Shown here one piece after another: positions 44,525 through 57,457 of a stretch of 64,000 bases of DNA; positions within the stretch are counted from its first letter, which is position 1; every line of letters begins with the position of its first letter. The notes beneath the pieces were generated by a model. It had not been told where the DNA came from. It ran no database searches and worked only from the letters and a program-made list of their open reading frames with translations. The position numbers and the translations under genes were made by a program. Where the stretch lies: positions 1,798,001 through 1,862,000 of the forward strand of contig OZ017747.1 in NCBI GenBank assembly GCA_963969365.1, read 5' to 3'. The stretch comes from Asterochloris sp. CNOR1 (taxonomy: Eukaryota; Chlorophyta; Trebouxiophyceae; Trebouxiales; Trebouxiaceae).

Positions 44525-44963
44525 TGCAGGGCGGCCCAAAGATGGCAGAGCTCTTCAGCCGCCTTGCCTTGCCTCACTGCAGGTGGCGCCTGGTTGACTT
44601 CATGATGCTGAGCCACTCTCAGCTCTGAGGGACCTCTGAGCGGGCTTGGCTCGGAGTACTGAGCAGTCGGGTGTGAATGGGATGCGCTCACAGACGCAAT
44701 CAAGTCTGACACACTGGGACTTGTCTGGCATAGGCAGCGATCAGACCTCGCAGCAGAGTCACGCTGCATGTAGCAGTCAAAGGCTGGACTTGACCGCCCC
44801 CTGAGGTGCTCACATGCCCACATCACATGCACTGGCTGCCCTAATTGCAGTGCTGCGAGCAGTGCAACAGGCCAGTGCACAGACTGCGTGCTTTCTTTGA
44901 CACCCCTGAATCAGTAGAGGTTTGTCACGGGCAGGAGGGGCAGGCCTGCCTGGTCCAGGGGCA
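44525..44963. other. Divergent intergenic region, CID gene and SYP4
   Basis: About 440 bp between divergent start codons; presumably both promoters and leaders. Nothing specific recognised. Confidence 0.4.
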
Positions 44964-47154
44964 ATGAGCGGCACTATTGGAGCCACCAGGAATAGGACAG
45001 AGCGTTTCCTGAAATATAGGACGCAGGCCCATGGCAGCAGCACAGCAGCAGGGCTCATCCCCAGCAACAAGCAAGTGGACAAGTGGGGCTGCTGCTGCTG
45101 TGTAAATCAGCATGGCACCATCAACCATGCAGGCACCCCGGGGGTTGCAACAACCCAGTGTGCATATTGCAGGGGCACCAGCAAGCTGCTGGAAGCTGCT
45201 CTTGCCAGCAATGCAGAAAATGGAGGCACCATGTCCACCGACCAGCAGAGTGCTGCAGTGGCCTCCATGCTGTCCCCCCAGTATGTGGAGTTTAAGGAGC
45301 AGATCCGCACAGAGATGTTCACCATCAAGCAGAAGATGAATGAGCTGCGTGCCTCCCATGGGAAGGCCACCCTCACGTCGTTTGATGACAGCAACAGCCA
45401 TGATGTGGAGATTGAGGTGTGGCCTGGCTTGGGAGGTTTTGCATTGCAGTCAGGCGGGTGTATTCTGGGGTGGGCAGTGCGTATTGAGCAAATTGCATCC
45501 TGGGATCTGATGGCTGACGTGGAGTGCTTGTTACAGTCAGGCATCGCTGCCCTGGCAGCACAGCACTTTACAAAGGCTGCTGCCCTCCAGTGTCAGGATC
45601 ATGCACTGCACTCAACTAGCATGCTGGGAGCAGTGTCTGGCTCACTCTGCCCGGTTGGCTGGCGCCCAGGAGGAACCTGATTTGGTGAGCTGTGCGTCAT
45701 CGTGCAGGTGCTCACGCAAGAAATCACGCGGCTGTTCAGGAAGTGTGAGGTCCGCCTGCAGCGCTTCGGTCAGGGACCCTCCAGCAGCGAGGCTGACGAG
45801 AAGGCAAGCCACCTCAAAATGCTCGCTGCTGACTTTCATGCATGGCAACAACCACCTGGGAAACCACTAGCAAGCAAAGCATGGCCTCCATTGTCAAGCA
45901 GACCATGAAAGCACCCACTTTCAGCTCTTCTTGCTGACATTGCAGCACTTGGCAGGACTGTCTTGGCATTGACCTCAGCCAGTGGGCCCCGTTCAGCATG
46001 GGCACCCTAAGGTGGCCACAGCAGCACAGCTCCACCCTTGCTCTGCCAGCATTCATGCAGGGAGGCAGCTGTCTGCAAAAGTGCCCCTGCCAACGAGAAG
46101 CATAGTCCACCATTCAGCACTTTTTGCTGCAGGTGAAGCATAACGTGCAGAGGACGCTGGCAATAGAGCTGCAGCGATTGTCAGTCCAGTTCCGGAAGCA
46201 GCAGAAGGCGTACCTGAGCAGGCTGAGGCAAAAGGATGCACCCTCTGCCTCAGGAGCCAGCTTCAGCGTCCTGGATGAGACATCTGGCACCAGTGGGCGG
46301 GAGGCCATAGACCCCGACTATGACCCTGGCTTCAATGAGATTCAGGTGTGTTCTCACGACCTGTTGTCACAAGCAGGCTGCTGCAGGACACAGGCTGATG
46401 TAGAGAGGCCCCTGCAGTTCACGATCACCTGTCTCCGCCAATGCTGCTGTGGCAATGCCTGCTGGGCCGCTATGAACACTGCTTTAGCACTGCCGGATGC
46501 TGTTCTTTCCTGATTGCTGCTCCCTCAGGCGCTGGTCAGCTGACCATGCGGCCCCAGCCATTGGACACTCATGTGAGTGCTACCATTTTCCACGGTCTGC
46601 TGCGATTGTCCTGAGTTGTACAGCACAGCAAGCAAAACCGGTTTTGCCAGGAACCCCTCAACACCCACTGCAGGGGGTCAAGCACAACTGCACCTCACAG
46701 CAGGTGGCAAGCGATCCCATGAAGAAGCCATTGACATATCCTCTTCTGACCCCTGTGCAGACCATGAAGGTGGACACGATGGAGATGTTTGCAGAGGAGC
46801 GCGACCGGGAAGTGCGCAACATCCTGCAGTCCATCAATGATCTGGCGCAGATCATGAAGGACCTGTCTGTGCTGGTGATAGACCAGGGCACCATTCTTGA
46901 TAGGATAGACTACAACATGGAGCAGGTGGGGGTGTGGAGCAGAAGCATGTGAAGGCGCCTGTTTTGTGCAGGAACTAGTGTCAAAGCGGTATATCGCCCT
47001 GCAGGTTGCAACTAAGGTTGACGAGGGTGTCAAGCAGCTGGTGAGGGCAGAGCAAATCCAAAAGTCCAGTAGAACGGTCATCTGTATCATGTTTCTGCTA
47101 GTTGCTGTGATTGTCATGGTTATCATTGTTCTCTTCAAGCTTATAGTCTTCTGA
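44964..47154 (+). CDS. SYP4: Qa-SNARE syntaxin of the SYP4/syntaxin-16/Tlg2 group
   Basis: Trans-Golgi/endosome t-SNARE. Exons 44964-45070, 45173-45416, 45708-45803, 46133-46345, 46761-46925 and 47005-47154 give 324 residues. The N-terminal ATRNRTERFLKYR is the hallmark of SYP4 proteins. Habc helices follow (SPQYVEFKEQIRTEMFTIKQ; HNVQRTLAIELQRLSVQFRK), then the SNARE motif (ILQSINDLAQIMKDLSVLVI, with the central Gln in DQGTILDRID) and a C-terminal anchor (TVICIMFLLVAVIVMVIIVL). The ATG at 44964 is chosen because the longer frame begins with TTG. Introns 1 and 3 use GC donors; both could be retained without breaking the frame locally, so alternative forms are possible. Confidence 0.92.
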
Positions 47155-47257
47155 ACACAGTTGCTGGTCCCCCAGCTGAATGCTTTGCCCCCAAAGCCCA
47201 CCCCTCAATTTATGATATTGCATAAACTCTGAAGCTGTGGAGCAGAAGATCAGCCAC

Positions 47258-50200
47258 ATGACGGGCACAGCCCTTGGGGCTCTCATGCATTTATCCAGGG
47301 GCAGCCTGCTGCACACACCGCCTTCTCCAGCGAGCAGCAGCGCTTCATCCACATATGGAGGCCCCCATGCCCACGACCTTAGGCACAGCAACAAACGGCA
47401 GAGACTCATGCGCCCAGAAAGACATGCAGTAGTGGCTGCAGCTGCTGTGGAGCAAGCGCCCAAGTCCCACAAGCAGGGCAGCAGGGCTCGCAATGGCAAT
47501 GGGGCCAGCAACGTAGCCAGCACTCAAGGCATAATTGGGGATATCCCAGAAGAGGCAGAGCCTGAATTTGCAGACGGCAGCGTCGTCAAGGTGGGGCACA
47601 GAAGAGAGCACTTTCTGCTCAGCTGGCATCCCTTGACCTCCCCTGGCATGGCAGAGCGTGCAGCTGACATCTGCGGGCTGCTTTTCAGGTGCCCACAGCC
47701 AAGATCCGCAACTTTTCAATCATTGCCCACATTGACCACGGCAAAAGCACTCTTGCCGACCAGCTGCTCATCAAGACTGGAACAGTGGCGGACAGGGACA
47801 TGCAGGCAGGCAATTTGAGCTCCCTGTGTTTCTTAGCCAGCGTGATGGCCCGGCCTCCATGAAGCACAGCAGGGTCAGGAGGCGCCTGGCTGAAGCCTGC
47901 CCGTCTGAGCCCAGTGCTCCAGCAACTCTGCATGCTCTGCATGTGTATAAAAATGTGAGCTAGGCTCTCGGGGCCCAAAGCAGCTGCAAGGCAGACTCCA
48001 CCGGCTCCTCTTCGCGTCCTGCAAAGGCACAGCCAGCTGCAGGCCCCGCCACAGCTACCTTTCTGTGGCTGCGCAGGCTCAGTTCTTGGACGGTATGGAC
48101 TTAGAGCGCGAGCGTGGCATCACCATCAAGCTGAATCAGGCTCGCATGAAGTACACAGCTGACGACGGGCAGCTGTACGCCCTGAACCTCATCGACACCC
48201 CGGGGCATGTGGACTTCAGCTACGAGGTCTCCCGCAGCCTGGCAGCCTGCGAAGGGGCCCTACTGGTGGTAGATGCCAGCCAGGGTGTGGAGGCGCAGAC
48301 CTTGGCAAATGTGTATTTGGCCATGGAGAATGAGCTGGAGATCATCCCTGTGCTCAACAAAATTGACCTTCCAGGTGGGCACCTGGTACGTGCGCAGCAG
48401 AGGGGAAGCAGGCATGCTGGCACCTTGCAGCAGTCACACATATTTGCTTGACAGGCAGCCTGCTGCAGCCTGGCCACAGCTTTGCCGATGGACAGCCATG
48501 CTGTCATAGGTTGCCAGGGCAGGGACAGCAGGAAGGCTGCTTGTTGGCAGCCTGACCTGAAGGTGCGCGACGCTGTGTGTGCATTGCCAGCTCATCCATT
48601 ATTGCCTTACATGCAATTTGGGTGCCCTTCAGGTGCTGACCCAGAGCGCGTGAAGCGCGAAATTGCAGAGGTCATCGGCCTGGACGTCAGTGGCACCATC
48701 ATGGCGTCAGCCAAGCAGGTGGGTTCAGCATTTGGCTCCACCAAGACACTCAGCATCCTGCATGGCGGTCTGGCGCAGCCACGAGTTGGACTGTCGCAGC
48801 TGCATGAGCATCCTTTTTTGGGCCGCCATGCTGCGGGCTGTGGTGCCAGCAATGCGAGCAGCACCCACCTGCCTCCCACTGCCTGCAACCCCCGTGCGGT
48901 CCACCTGCAGGGTCTTGGCATTGAGGAGGTGCTGGCAGCCATTGTGAAGCGTGTGCCACCACCAGCCGAGACGATAGACAAGCCCCTGCGGGCACTGATC
49001 TTCGACAGCCGCTATGACAGCTACAAGGTACGGCTGCTGCTGCTACGCTGTTGTCGGACCTATTGGAAAAGGGTGGGAGGCGTGGGCCGCTTTCCAGCCA
49101 CTGGGCTTGAGGGTGCCGGCTATGATTTATACTTCAGGAGCTGCAGCTGGACATGTTTGGTGCTTGTCCCTTGTCATGCTGCAGGCACCCAAGCCCCTCT
49201 GACGGGCTGTGATATGTGCTGAAGCAGCCCTGCCAACTGGCTCTGTGGACCCTGATCCACATTGGCACTGTGTGCGAGCTTGGTGGTGTGCTGTGCAGGG
49301 TGTCATTGTGTACTTCAGAGTGGTGGACGGCCAGCTGACCAAGGGAGACGTCATCAAGCTGATGAATACTCGGAAGGAGTATGAGGTGGCAGAGGTTGGG
49401 GTGCTGGCTCCCAAGCCTGTCCCGGTCAGTCCTGTGCTGCCTGGGTGTGCCTTCCCAGGATGCGGGGACTGGCAGGCCTGACAGGCGCCTGGCGTGTTGG
49501 TGTTTGTAGCGGACTTTACTGTGCCTTTGCAGCAGACGCCACACAGATTGTGGGCCCCACCTTGACCTTGCCTGAGCATGAGCAGCCATGGACTGCCGCC
49601 CTCACTGCACTCCCAGCCTGATGTGCCTGCAGGTGGACAGGCTGTATGCTGGGGAGGTGGGGTACCTGGCAGCATCCATCAAGCAGGTGGCAGACGCTCG
49701 TGTGGGTGACACCATCACGCTCAAACGTTCTCAGGCCACAGAAGCCCTAGCTGGTGAGGGCACCGCGTGGGCTTCACTTGTTTGACTTTTGCAAACCCCC
49801 AGTGTTGGGGCTTCATTCCAGGCAAACAGCAGCCATTATGATGGAAACAAGTGGTTTCCAATTGGTGCCATCATATATGAATCTCGGTGTAGTTCTGAGA
49901 TAAATTGATGTCGCTCTCTCAAAATATTCTTTCCCAAGCCCAATGGCTGGGCATTGGCTGCAGGTCATGCTTTTGACCACCTTGAATTCCATGCACACAG
50001 CTGACATTGTGTCACACACACAAGTAGGCAGCGCCTATGCTCACACTCTGATGCCTTCTGCTGTACAGGCTACCAGCAGGTGGTGCCCATGGTGTACTGT
50101 GGCCTCTTCCCTAGCGATGCGGCTGAGTTTGAAGACCTGCGGGAGGCTCTTGGCCGCCTGCAGCTGAATGACGCAGCATTGCAGTTTGAGCCAGAGGTAG

Positions 50201-53200
50201 GACCCTGGCCCTGCCTATGCAGTCATTGTTGGTGCCCTGCCTGAACATCTGCAGCCACCTATTGTGGCCCAGCAGGTTGAGCTGTGCCAGACACTGCCTG
50301 GCACATCTTACCTCTGCCCAAGTCAGGCAATGGCATCCGACCATCTGACTCGTGCTCCCGCTCTCTATGTGCAGCACCTGCCTGGATGCACAGTCTGAAA
50401 ACGGGCTTCATAAGCCTTCAGGTGGCCTCAGGCAGCTGCACAGGCTGCCGCCACGTCTGGGCTGATCCTTAGGCTGCATGTCTGTATGCAGCCCAAGCCA
50501 TGCTGAGAACATGTCTGTCGACAAGGACTGCACCGGCCCAGACACAGAGGGCAAGCCGGCAGCTGCGTGGCACTGCAGGTGTCCAGCGCCATGGGCTTTG
50601 GCTTCCGCTGCGGCTTCCTGGGCCTGCTGCACATGGAGATTGTCCAGGAGCGCTTGGAGCGGGAGTATGACCTGGATCTCATCATCACAGCCCCGACTGT
50701 GGTCTACAAGTGAGCCTGGGGTGCAGAGACACATTGAGTAGCCTGTAGGGAGGCCACTGCACCAGCGCACCCTGCCAAGTGCTGTGAACAGGTGCTGTGC
50801 AGTGTGCGCAAGAGGGGCAGGGCCCCTTGAGCGGGCCTTACAAAGCTGCTGATGAGCATGATAAGTGAATGGCAGCGCAGCCGCCGGGTCCGTGGTACTC
50901 TCTGAAGGCTTTCTTCGGGCTGCTTGGGCTGCAGCAGCCTGGCTGAGGCTCCCCCGCGCTGTGCAGGATCCAAATGCAGAATGGCCAAGAGGTCATGGTC
51001 AGCAATCCCAGCACCCTGCCACCGGCCGACCGCAGGAGGAGCATTGAGGAGCCCTATGTCAGGTAGCGTTGTGTCAAGGAGCAGCAGAGCTGGCACTCAA
51101 TGCACCAGACTCTGCTGGCATGCCGTCTCATCAAGCTGGCAGCAGACCACAGTCAGGTTGTCAATTGTTGCGTTGGTTGAGAGGGGTGTGATCCGTGGCA
51201 CTCAGGAGGGGGTGCATGCCTCGGCATCTCAGCCGCCGCAAGCATGTACTGCGGCAGGGTTTCCTGCCTGAAACTCTGCCCTGCTGGCAGTAGAGCGGAG
51301 CTGACAGCCCCTGAGGGACTGTTGACCACATCCTAGACCTGCTGTCCTACACGCCAGCCACCCTTCATCCATGCATGTGGCCTGCACGTCGGGCCCAACA
51401 ACTCCCAAGCACTGTAAGGCATGAAGCTGCAGCCTTGCGGGACTCTGACGTCCCCCGGCTGCTCTGCAGGATGGAGATGATCACCCCCAAGGACTATGTG
51501 GGCGCCATCATGGAGCTGAGCCAGGGGCGGCGTGGCGACTTTGTGGACATGCAGTACATGACTGAGGAGCGCACCACCCTGGTGTACGATCTGCCCCTGG
51601 CAGAGGTGGGGAAAGGGGGCTCTGAGCGCCAGAGGGTGCCTGAGGGTTTCTGGCGTGCATGCCTGGCCGCAGCACAGGCTGCTCCTGCCGATGTTGTGTT
51701 GGTGTCTGGCAGACTGCAGCAGTCAGGAGCAGTGCACCGCCCTGGCCTGTGACCAGACCCCGGTAGCGGCAGGCAGCTGCAACACTCTGTGGCAGAGCTG
51801 CTGAGGTGCTGTCATCGCAGGCGCAGCCTGAATCATGGGCTGCCCTTTGCTGCCATCTGCAGGGCTCGGTGAGCTCCAAAAGGCACGTCTGGGCCAGAGC
51901 TGCAGTTAGCTGCCAGGTTCAGCACCAGGGCTGCTATCGCAGCTCCCCGCCCTGCTCCGTGCCAAATTCAAGAGGCCAGCTGCAGGCATGGGAGCAGCTG
52001 CACAAGCATCCAAGCTCCTGCCTAGCCCAGCTCACCTTCTGCCCTTGGCCCTGCTGTTTGTAGGTGGTGACAGATTTCTTTGACGAGCTGAAGAGCCGCA
52101 GCCGCGGCTATGCCAGCATGGAGTACCATGTGACAGGGTACAGGGAAAACGACCTAGTGCGCCTGGACATCATGATCAACAGTGAGGTGGGCAAGGACCC
52201 CCCCTCTGTTTGCTGCATGCAGGCAGCTAGAGGCAACTTTGCCTTGGGGTGCCTTCAGCTTGCTTGCGTGCAGCGAGTTTGGCTCAGCATTGCTCAGCAG
52301 CGCCTGCTGGAGTGGTGTGTGTAGGCTGCATTCCTGGCTGAAGCACCAAGCGCCATGGCAGGTTCATGAGCGAGGTGGGACCCATGCCTTGAGGTCCACT
52401 GACTTGCCGCACACAGCGGCACCTGCCCATCCTTATGCAAAGCGATTTGGCACAGGGTGAAGGGGCCTGGCCTGTGAGCTGGGGTAGCTCCCCCTGTTAG
52501 GCAGATGGTGGACCCTCTACCTCCCATCATGTGCCAGGGAAGTGGCCCCAGCAGCCGGTGGTGAGACAGCAGTGCCTGGAGGCACTGATGGGTGTGCAGC
52601 ACAGCTGTTGTTGCCTGCTGTGCAGGTGGTGGACCCTCTGGCCTCCATTGTGCACAGGGACAGTGCATACCGCGTAGGCAAAGCCCTGGCGGCCAAGTTG
52701 AAGGAGCTCATCCCCCGCCAGCAGTTCAAGATCCCGGTGCAGGCCTCCATAGGCGCGCGGGTGGTTGCTTCAGAGTCCATCTCGGGTGGGTGCCACTGCT
52801 GCACAGGGAAGAGAGCACACATGCTCAGCTGTGTCGGAGCCCCCCGCTGCTAGCACTGGAGTTACTGGGAGGCAGGGTAATGTGCGGGTTCATGAGTGTG
52901 AACGGAGGGCGACATGTCGTGCTTCTCTGCTGGCTGGCTGGCTGGTCAGCATGCACACCTCTCTGCTGAGATCACTGCGCTGCTGCAGCCATGCGCAAGG
53001 ATGTCCTGGCAAAATGTTACGGTGGTGATGTGAGCCGGAAGAAGAAGCTGCTGAAGAAGCAGGCCAAGGGCAAGGCTCGGATGAAGGTGATTGCTCCCCC
53101 ACTCCCTTCACTTATTGCAACTGTCCTTGACCCCTGCCCTGCCGCTGACAGTACCTGTGTGTGCTTGCCCCCGCTCAAGTCTTCTCCTGAGGGTGGTTGG

Positions 53201-53342
53201 CTCTGCAGATGTTGAGCCTGATTGTCTGTTTACCTCCGCCTGATGGACGCGTGATTGCCTGCAGATGTTTGGCAAGGTGGAGATACCCAAGGAGGCATTT
53301 GTGTCCGCCATTGCTATCAACTCTGACACTGGCAAGCAGTGA
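47258..53342 (+). CDS. LEPA: Translation factor LepA / EF4, organellar
   Basis: Ribosome-associated GTPase of bacterial type. Fifteen exons, 47258-47590, 47689-47805, 48077-48374, 48633-48718, 48911-49027, 49299-49424, 49633-49753, 50069-50196, 50579-50709, 50967-51062, 51470-51605, 52064-52186, 52626-52785, 52989-53086 and 53265-53342, sum to 715 codons plus stop. G motifs: G1 [15 protein letters not shown]2 region RERGITIK, G3 DTPGHVDF, G4 NKID, G5 SAK. LepA-specific C-terminal hallmarks: [32 protein letters not shown], and the basic tail [19 protein letters not shown]. About 110 N-terminal residues precede the core, Ser/His/Arg-rich, fitting a targeting peptide (plastid or mitochondrion). 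The first ATG is 47258; the frame upstream starts at GTG. Intron 2 uses a GC donor. Confidence 0.96.
52500..52680 (+). repeat. Duplicated LepA exon-13 start
   Basis: GGTGGACCCTCTGGCCTCC (exon, 52629) is preceded in the intron by GGTGGACCCTCTACCTCC (52507), followed in both by similar ATTGTGCACAGGG / ATCATGTGCCAGGG text. Offset about 120 bp. Confidence 0.75.
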
Positions 53343-53552
53343 CGCAGCTTTCCTTGAGTGCAACAGTTGAGTGAAAGAGCGAGAGAACCCGCCTTCTTCT
53401 TACTGGATCTTCTTTGGCAATTGTGCCATACAAATGATGAAATTTGATGAACTGCAATCCTGATGAGGGACAGGCCAGTTGGCAATTGCATGCTCAATTG
53501 AAGGTCAGCATGCATTCTATTGCCCACATCAACGTCGAAGATGTGCCCAATG

Positions 53553-56500
53553 CTACACTGTTGGCACATCTTTGAGCGTGTCTCTCCAGCGTTTCCAGTC
53601 CCAGTACTCATTGTCTGCATAGCTGTGGGGGTCTGACTTGCAGCTGATGGCTTGACGGTCCCAAGTGCCAGCCTGGTCTGCCTCATGCAGCACCGCCATG
53701 AGCTGCAGAGCCTCGACATCCAGGTGACGGATGATGGTGTCAGGCTCACAAGACTTCCAGGCTGCCTTGATGCCTGCACACAGTACAACAAGTGTAAGTG
53801 CTGCTGCACGTGGCAGCCTGTAGCACCGCAGCTGCACAAGCCTGTGCAGCTGTCTGCTTGGCCTCACACAAGCTCGCCATTGCTGCAGCATGGGTGCAGC
53901 CAGTGACTGCAGGATATTGCAGTGCCCTCCCTATGGCTGAGTACTCACCTCCATGTGGCTGGAAGGTTGCGTAGTCATTCAGCAGCAGCCCAATCATCAC
54001 GTCCTCCCAGTGGAGGCCGGCATACCACTTGGGAGCCAGCATGGGCTGCTCCGCGTACAGATCCGCCTTGCTGATCACGTGCTGCATGCTGTCCCATGAC
54101 ACCACGTAGCCCCACCCTGCCAGGTACCTGCACGGCCAGAGGCGTGTCGTTGCAGAGCAGAAGTGGTCTGGCCCAAAGCAACACAGGGTGCAAGATGGGG
54201 CACACAGCTTCAACATAGTGCCTGCTGTGTTCTGGGCGACGGTAGCAGTGCAGTTGTGCAGCACAGTGTAGGCAGTGTCAATCCAGGATACAAGCAGGGC
54301 AGCAGCTTGATCATGGTGGCCAGCAAGAGCGAGACATGGTGGGCCTGTCACGCAATGCAGACCAAGCATGGGCTTACTTGGTGCCTATGGGAGCGTCCTG
54401 CTGTGACATGTCTTCAAATGGGATGAACCACTTAGAGCCGGGGTCCCTGCAGTACGCAGCATCAAGCACTTGTACACACCTTGTCAGGAGCTGCCTGACA
54501 GCCTCAGCAAATTGGCTCTGCTGAACAATGGTGCTGTTTCTTGGGCTCAGTTATGTTGAACAAAGGCTTCTTGGAACCTGTGCATTGCTGGTGAGCACCA
54601 TGCTGTGCCCTTCTGCAGGGCTTGCACTGCACCTTATGGGCCAGAAGCCGTGGGGGTTCTCCAGTTCTCCCAGGTACAGCTTTTGGGGGCTAGCATGGGG
54701 CTGGGGCAGGGCGTGGATGGCCTGCACCAGCTTGTGCAGGCGTACATAGCAGTCCTCATCTGTTTTGAGCAAGTGGGAGTACCTGCAGCCAGGCAACTAA
54801 CAGCCCTGTGCTCTTCAGCTCTTCCTCAGCTGCCGTGATGAGTGCTGCCAGCTGCAGGCAGTGCTGCATATCCCAGGCAGGGGATGGAGGGCAAGGGAGA
54901 TCTGGCCTTACGCATGAGGCATGTGCTCACGGGGGATTAGCCGCAAGGCCATAGCGCAGGGTGTTGAACGTCTTGTTGGGCAGATTCTTGTAGGCCTCAA
55001 CGCCGGGAAGCATGACGATGTCGTCATGCTGTCTCAGCTCAGCCTACAGGAAGGCACAACGTTTGCAGCAACGCAGCAGGGCTGCCCGGGGAGGCAGCAA
55101 TGCTCAGCACTGCCAGGAGCTCACAACCTCTTATACCTTCAACAGCGGTGTGGTTGAGGCCGCAGCGATGGGCATCAGGGCCATCCATGCAGCAGGTGAG
55201 GACCACAGTCTTGCAACAGTGGCCTTGCAGGCAAGCCAGACATTTTGCAGCGGGGCCTCAGAGGCACGCGAGGGTCACGCTCAGGGGTCAACTGCAGCCT
55301 GCCTGCAGGGCTGGCTTGGAGGCGGCCCGGCTGGGCTGGAGCAATATCACATACCTTCAAGAGCAGCTCCGTTTCAGTTCTTAGGGAGGGCCGCGGCTGG
55401 GCCAGCATGAACTTGATGTCCACAGCAATAGGCAGGCCGGCCGTCAACTGCATCCAAGAGCTGCGCACAGCAGCTCGTCGCTTTGCGCTCTGCAGCAAGG
55501 CATGGCAGCTTCAGTCCTGCGCAAGTCACAGCAGCCCAGCATCTACTCCAGAGAGCAGGTCACCTGATGGCCAGAGCCCTGGCATACTGCCTGGGCATGC
55601 ACTCGGGCTGCCTCATGTGCATGCATGCATCGAAGCTGCGCCCTGTTTCAGATCAGGCCGATGTGGGGCTATACTTCGCAATCCCTCAGATGGACGTAGG
55701 CACTGCAATGCAGCGCAGAAGGGTGACACAGCCCTGGCTGACTGTCTGCTGTGTTTAGGTGTAGGGTTGGGCACTGGAGTTTGGTGCTCACCACATCGCT
55801 CGTGCTGGAGCTGGTGACGGCCACCAGGATGCGGGGCTTGCCCTCAAAGTGGCCACGACTGGTGTTGAGGGGCGGCAGTGCGACAAAGTGGCCCAGGTCC
55901 AGGGCCTCCGCCAGCGGCAGCCTCAGCCCTGCATTAGTCGGAGTTCGCTGTGTTTGGCCAGCAGCAGCCTCAGCCATGCATTGGCACAGAAGGAGAGCGC
56001 CACCAGAGTGCAGCAGCAGTCCCCAGTGCAATGACAGCTAGCGGGCAGCCCCAGCCTGCATTGCCACAAGAGGAGTACGCCATCAGGACTGAGCAGCAGT
56101 CTTAGCACGCTGCTGTCCAGCAGCAGCTTCAGCCCCCTGCTGTGATGAGTGGTATGTGTCACAGGGCCAAGCAGCAGTCTCAGGACAGTGGCAGCCTCTG
56201 GAGCCCTGCGCAGAAGCATGGGCACTGTATGCAGCAGCAGTCTCTTTGCCAGCGAAAGCCTCAGCCCCTGTATCACCACAAGAGAAGTATGACAGCAGCA
56301 ATCTCAGCAGGGAAGTCGGCCAGTGGCAGGCCCAGCTCCGGATGCCACCGGTCAGCAGGGCTCATCAGCAAACTTGGTTGCCATGGGCAGCCTCAGACCT
56401 GCACAGAAGCATGAGGGGGGCCAGCAAGGCTGGGCGGGCAGCGCTGGCAGCACTTTTTTGGCCATTGATAGCCTGAAGAGCCCTGTGCAAATGCATGGGC

Positions 56501-57093
56501 AGTGCGCCAGCAGGTCTGAGCGCCAGACACAGCAGAGTCTGGGCCAGCTGAATGCCGCAACAGGATATGAGTGGTGTGCCAGCGGGGCTGACTGTTCTCA
56601 GCCCTGGCAGCAAGATTCTGGCCAGCGGCAGCCAGCAACATACACTGCAGTAGCCTCGGATGCCCTTGACAGTCGAGATACATATCACCCTGTCTGCCTT
56701 GATCTGGCCTCATCACTCTGCTTGTTGTACCCGAACTGTGGCGCTGCTTGCAGTACAAACCTTGTCTCGCGTACTCCACAGTGCTGCCGTCCCCTGCAGC
56801 CCTGACCAGGCCTCTTCCCACACCAGATGGGTTGCCTGCAGGACCAGACCAGCGTCCCACACTCAGCACAGCCATTCCATATCTGCCTGGGGACTGGGGT
56901 GCTGGCAGGCAGCAGGAGGGAAAGCGATCATCTCACGGTTTGTGGATCTGAGAATGGGACGTGGTGCCTGAAGCCTTAGGCCCCAGCTCCAGACAGACAG
57001 AGTAAGGCCCACGGCCACTCCTGCTATACAAAGCAGCCTGACGTAGCGATAAGCTCTTATGGATGAGGCAGCTGCCTGGTTTCTTCTGCTCAT
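53553..57093 (-). CDS. GT31-family beta-1,3-glycosyltransferase, type II membrane protein
   Basis: Galactosyl-transferase-type Golgi enzyme. Eight exons, 57093-56937, 55928-55792, 55489-55355, 55043-54931, 54782-54633, 54446-54378, 54127-53949 and 53773-53553, give 386 residues, all in phase. Exon 1 encodes a short basic tail and a signal anchor (YVRLLCIAGVAVGLTLSVWS). Family motifs: RILVAVTSSS, KRRAAVRSSW, DDIVMLPGVEAYKNLPNKTF, the metal-binding acidic triad in LLKTDEDCYVRL, WGYVVSWDSMQHV and the catalytic-region HWEDVMIGLLLNDY. The start is the ATG at 57093, as the longer frame begins with TTG. Donor and acceptor sugars cannot be told. Intron 1 is 1 kb and built of tandem copies of the start of exon 2. 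Confidence 0.88.
55915..56490 (-). repeat. Tandem array copied from the start of GT31 exon 2
   Basis: The exon-2 start reads CAGGGCTGAGGCTGCCGCTG on the minus strand. Upstream, in intron 1, about eight diverged copies follow (cores such as GCTGAGGCTGCTGCTGGCCA, GGGGCTGAAGCTGCTGCTGG and GGGGCTGAGGCTTTCGCTGG), spaced about 40-80 bp, to roughly 56490. Most retain a CAG before the core. Confidence 0.8.
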
Positions 57094-57457
57094 TGGCTTG
57101 CCCTCTCCAGCATGGTTGCTCGGTGCAAGCCAAAGGGCTGTGCCCCGCAGCAAGGTGTGTCACGGAAAGCCAGTTCAGGTGCTGGATACCATTTTGGCCC
57201 CCTGTCTAATGCAAGCTTGCCTGCACTGCCATCACCAAACGGTCACACAGAAGAGAGCACAAAGGGGTCAAGGGCCTGTGCAGTTGACCCGTTGACCATC
57301 AGGTCTGTCAGTCGTTCCAGGCTGCGGCCTTCCTCCACATCATATTGGAAGTAGTGCAGAGGAGCCAGTGATGAGCATATTCCACAGGTTCAGACGGCAA
57401 CCTGAGGAGGACCTGAATGCCCAACAATCCACAGGTATTGCATGCCTCTCCCAGATG
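57094..57457. other. Divergent intergenic region, GT31 gene and TIM23
   Basis: About 360 bp between the GT31 start and the proposed first TIM23 exon. No recognised element. Confidence 0.4.

Noticed and set aside
55923-56279. Leu/Arg-rich minus-strand frame of 118 residues
   Set aside because: It is the intronic repeat array upstream of GT31 exon 2, not a separate gene.
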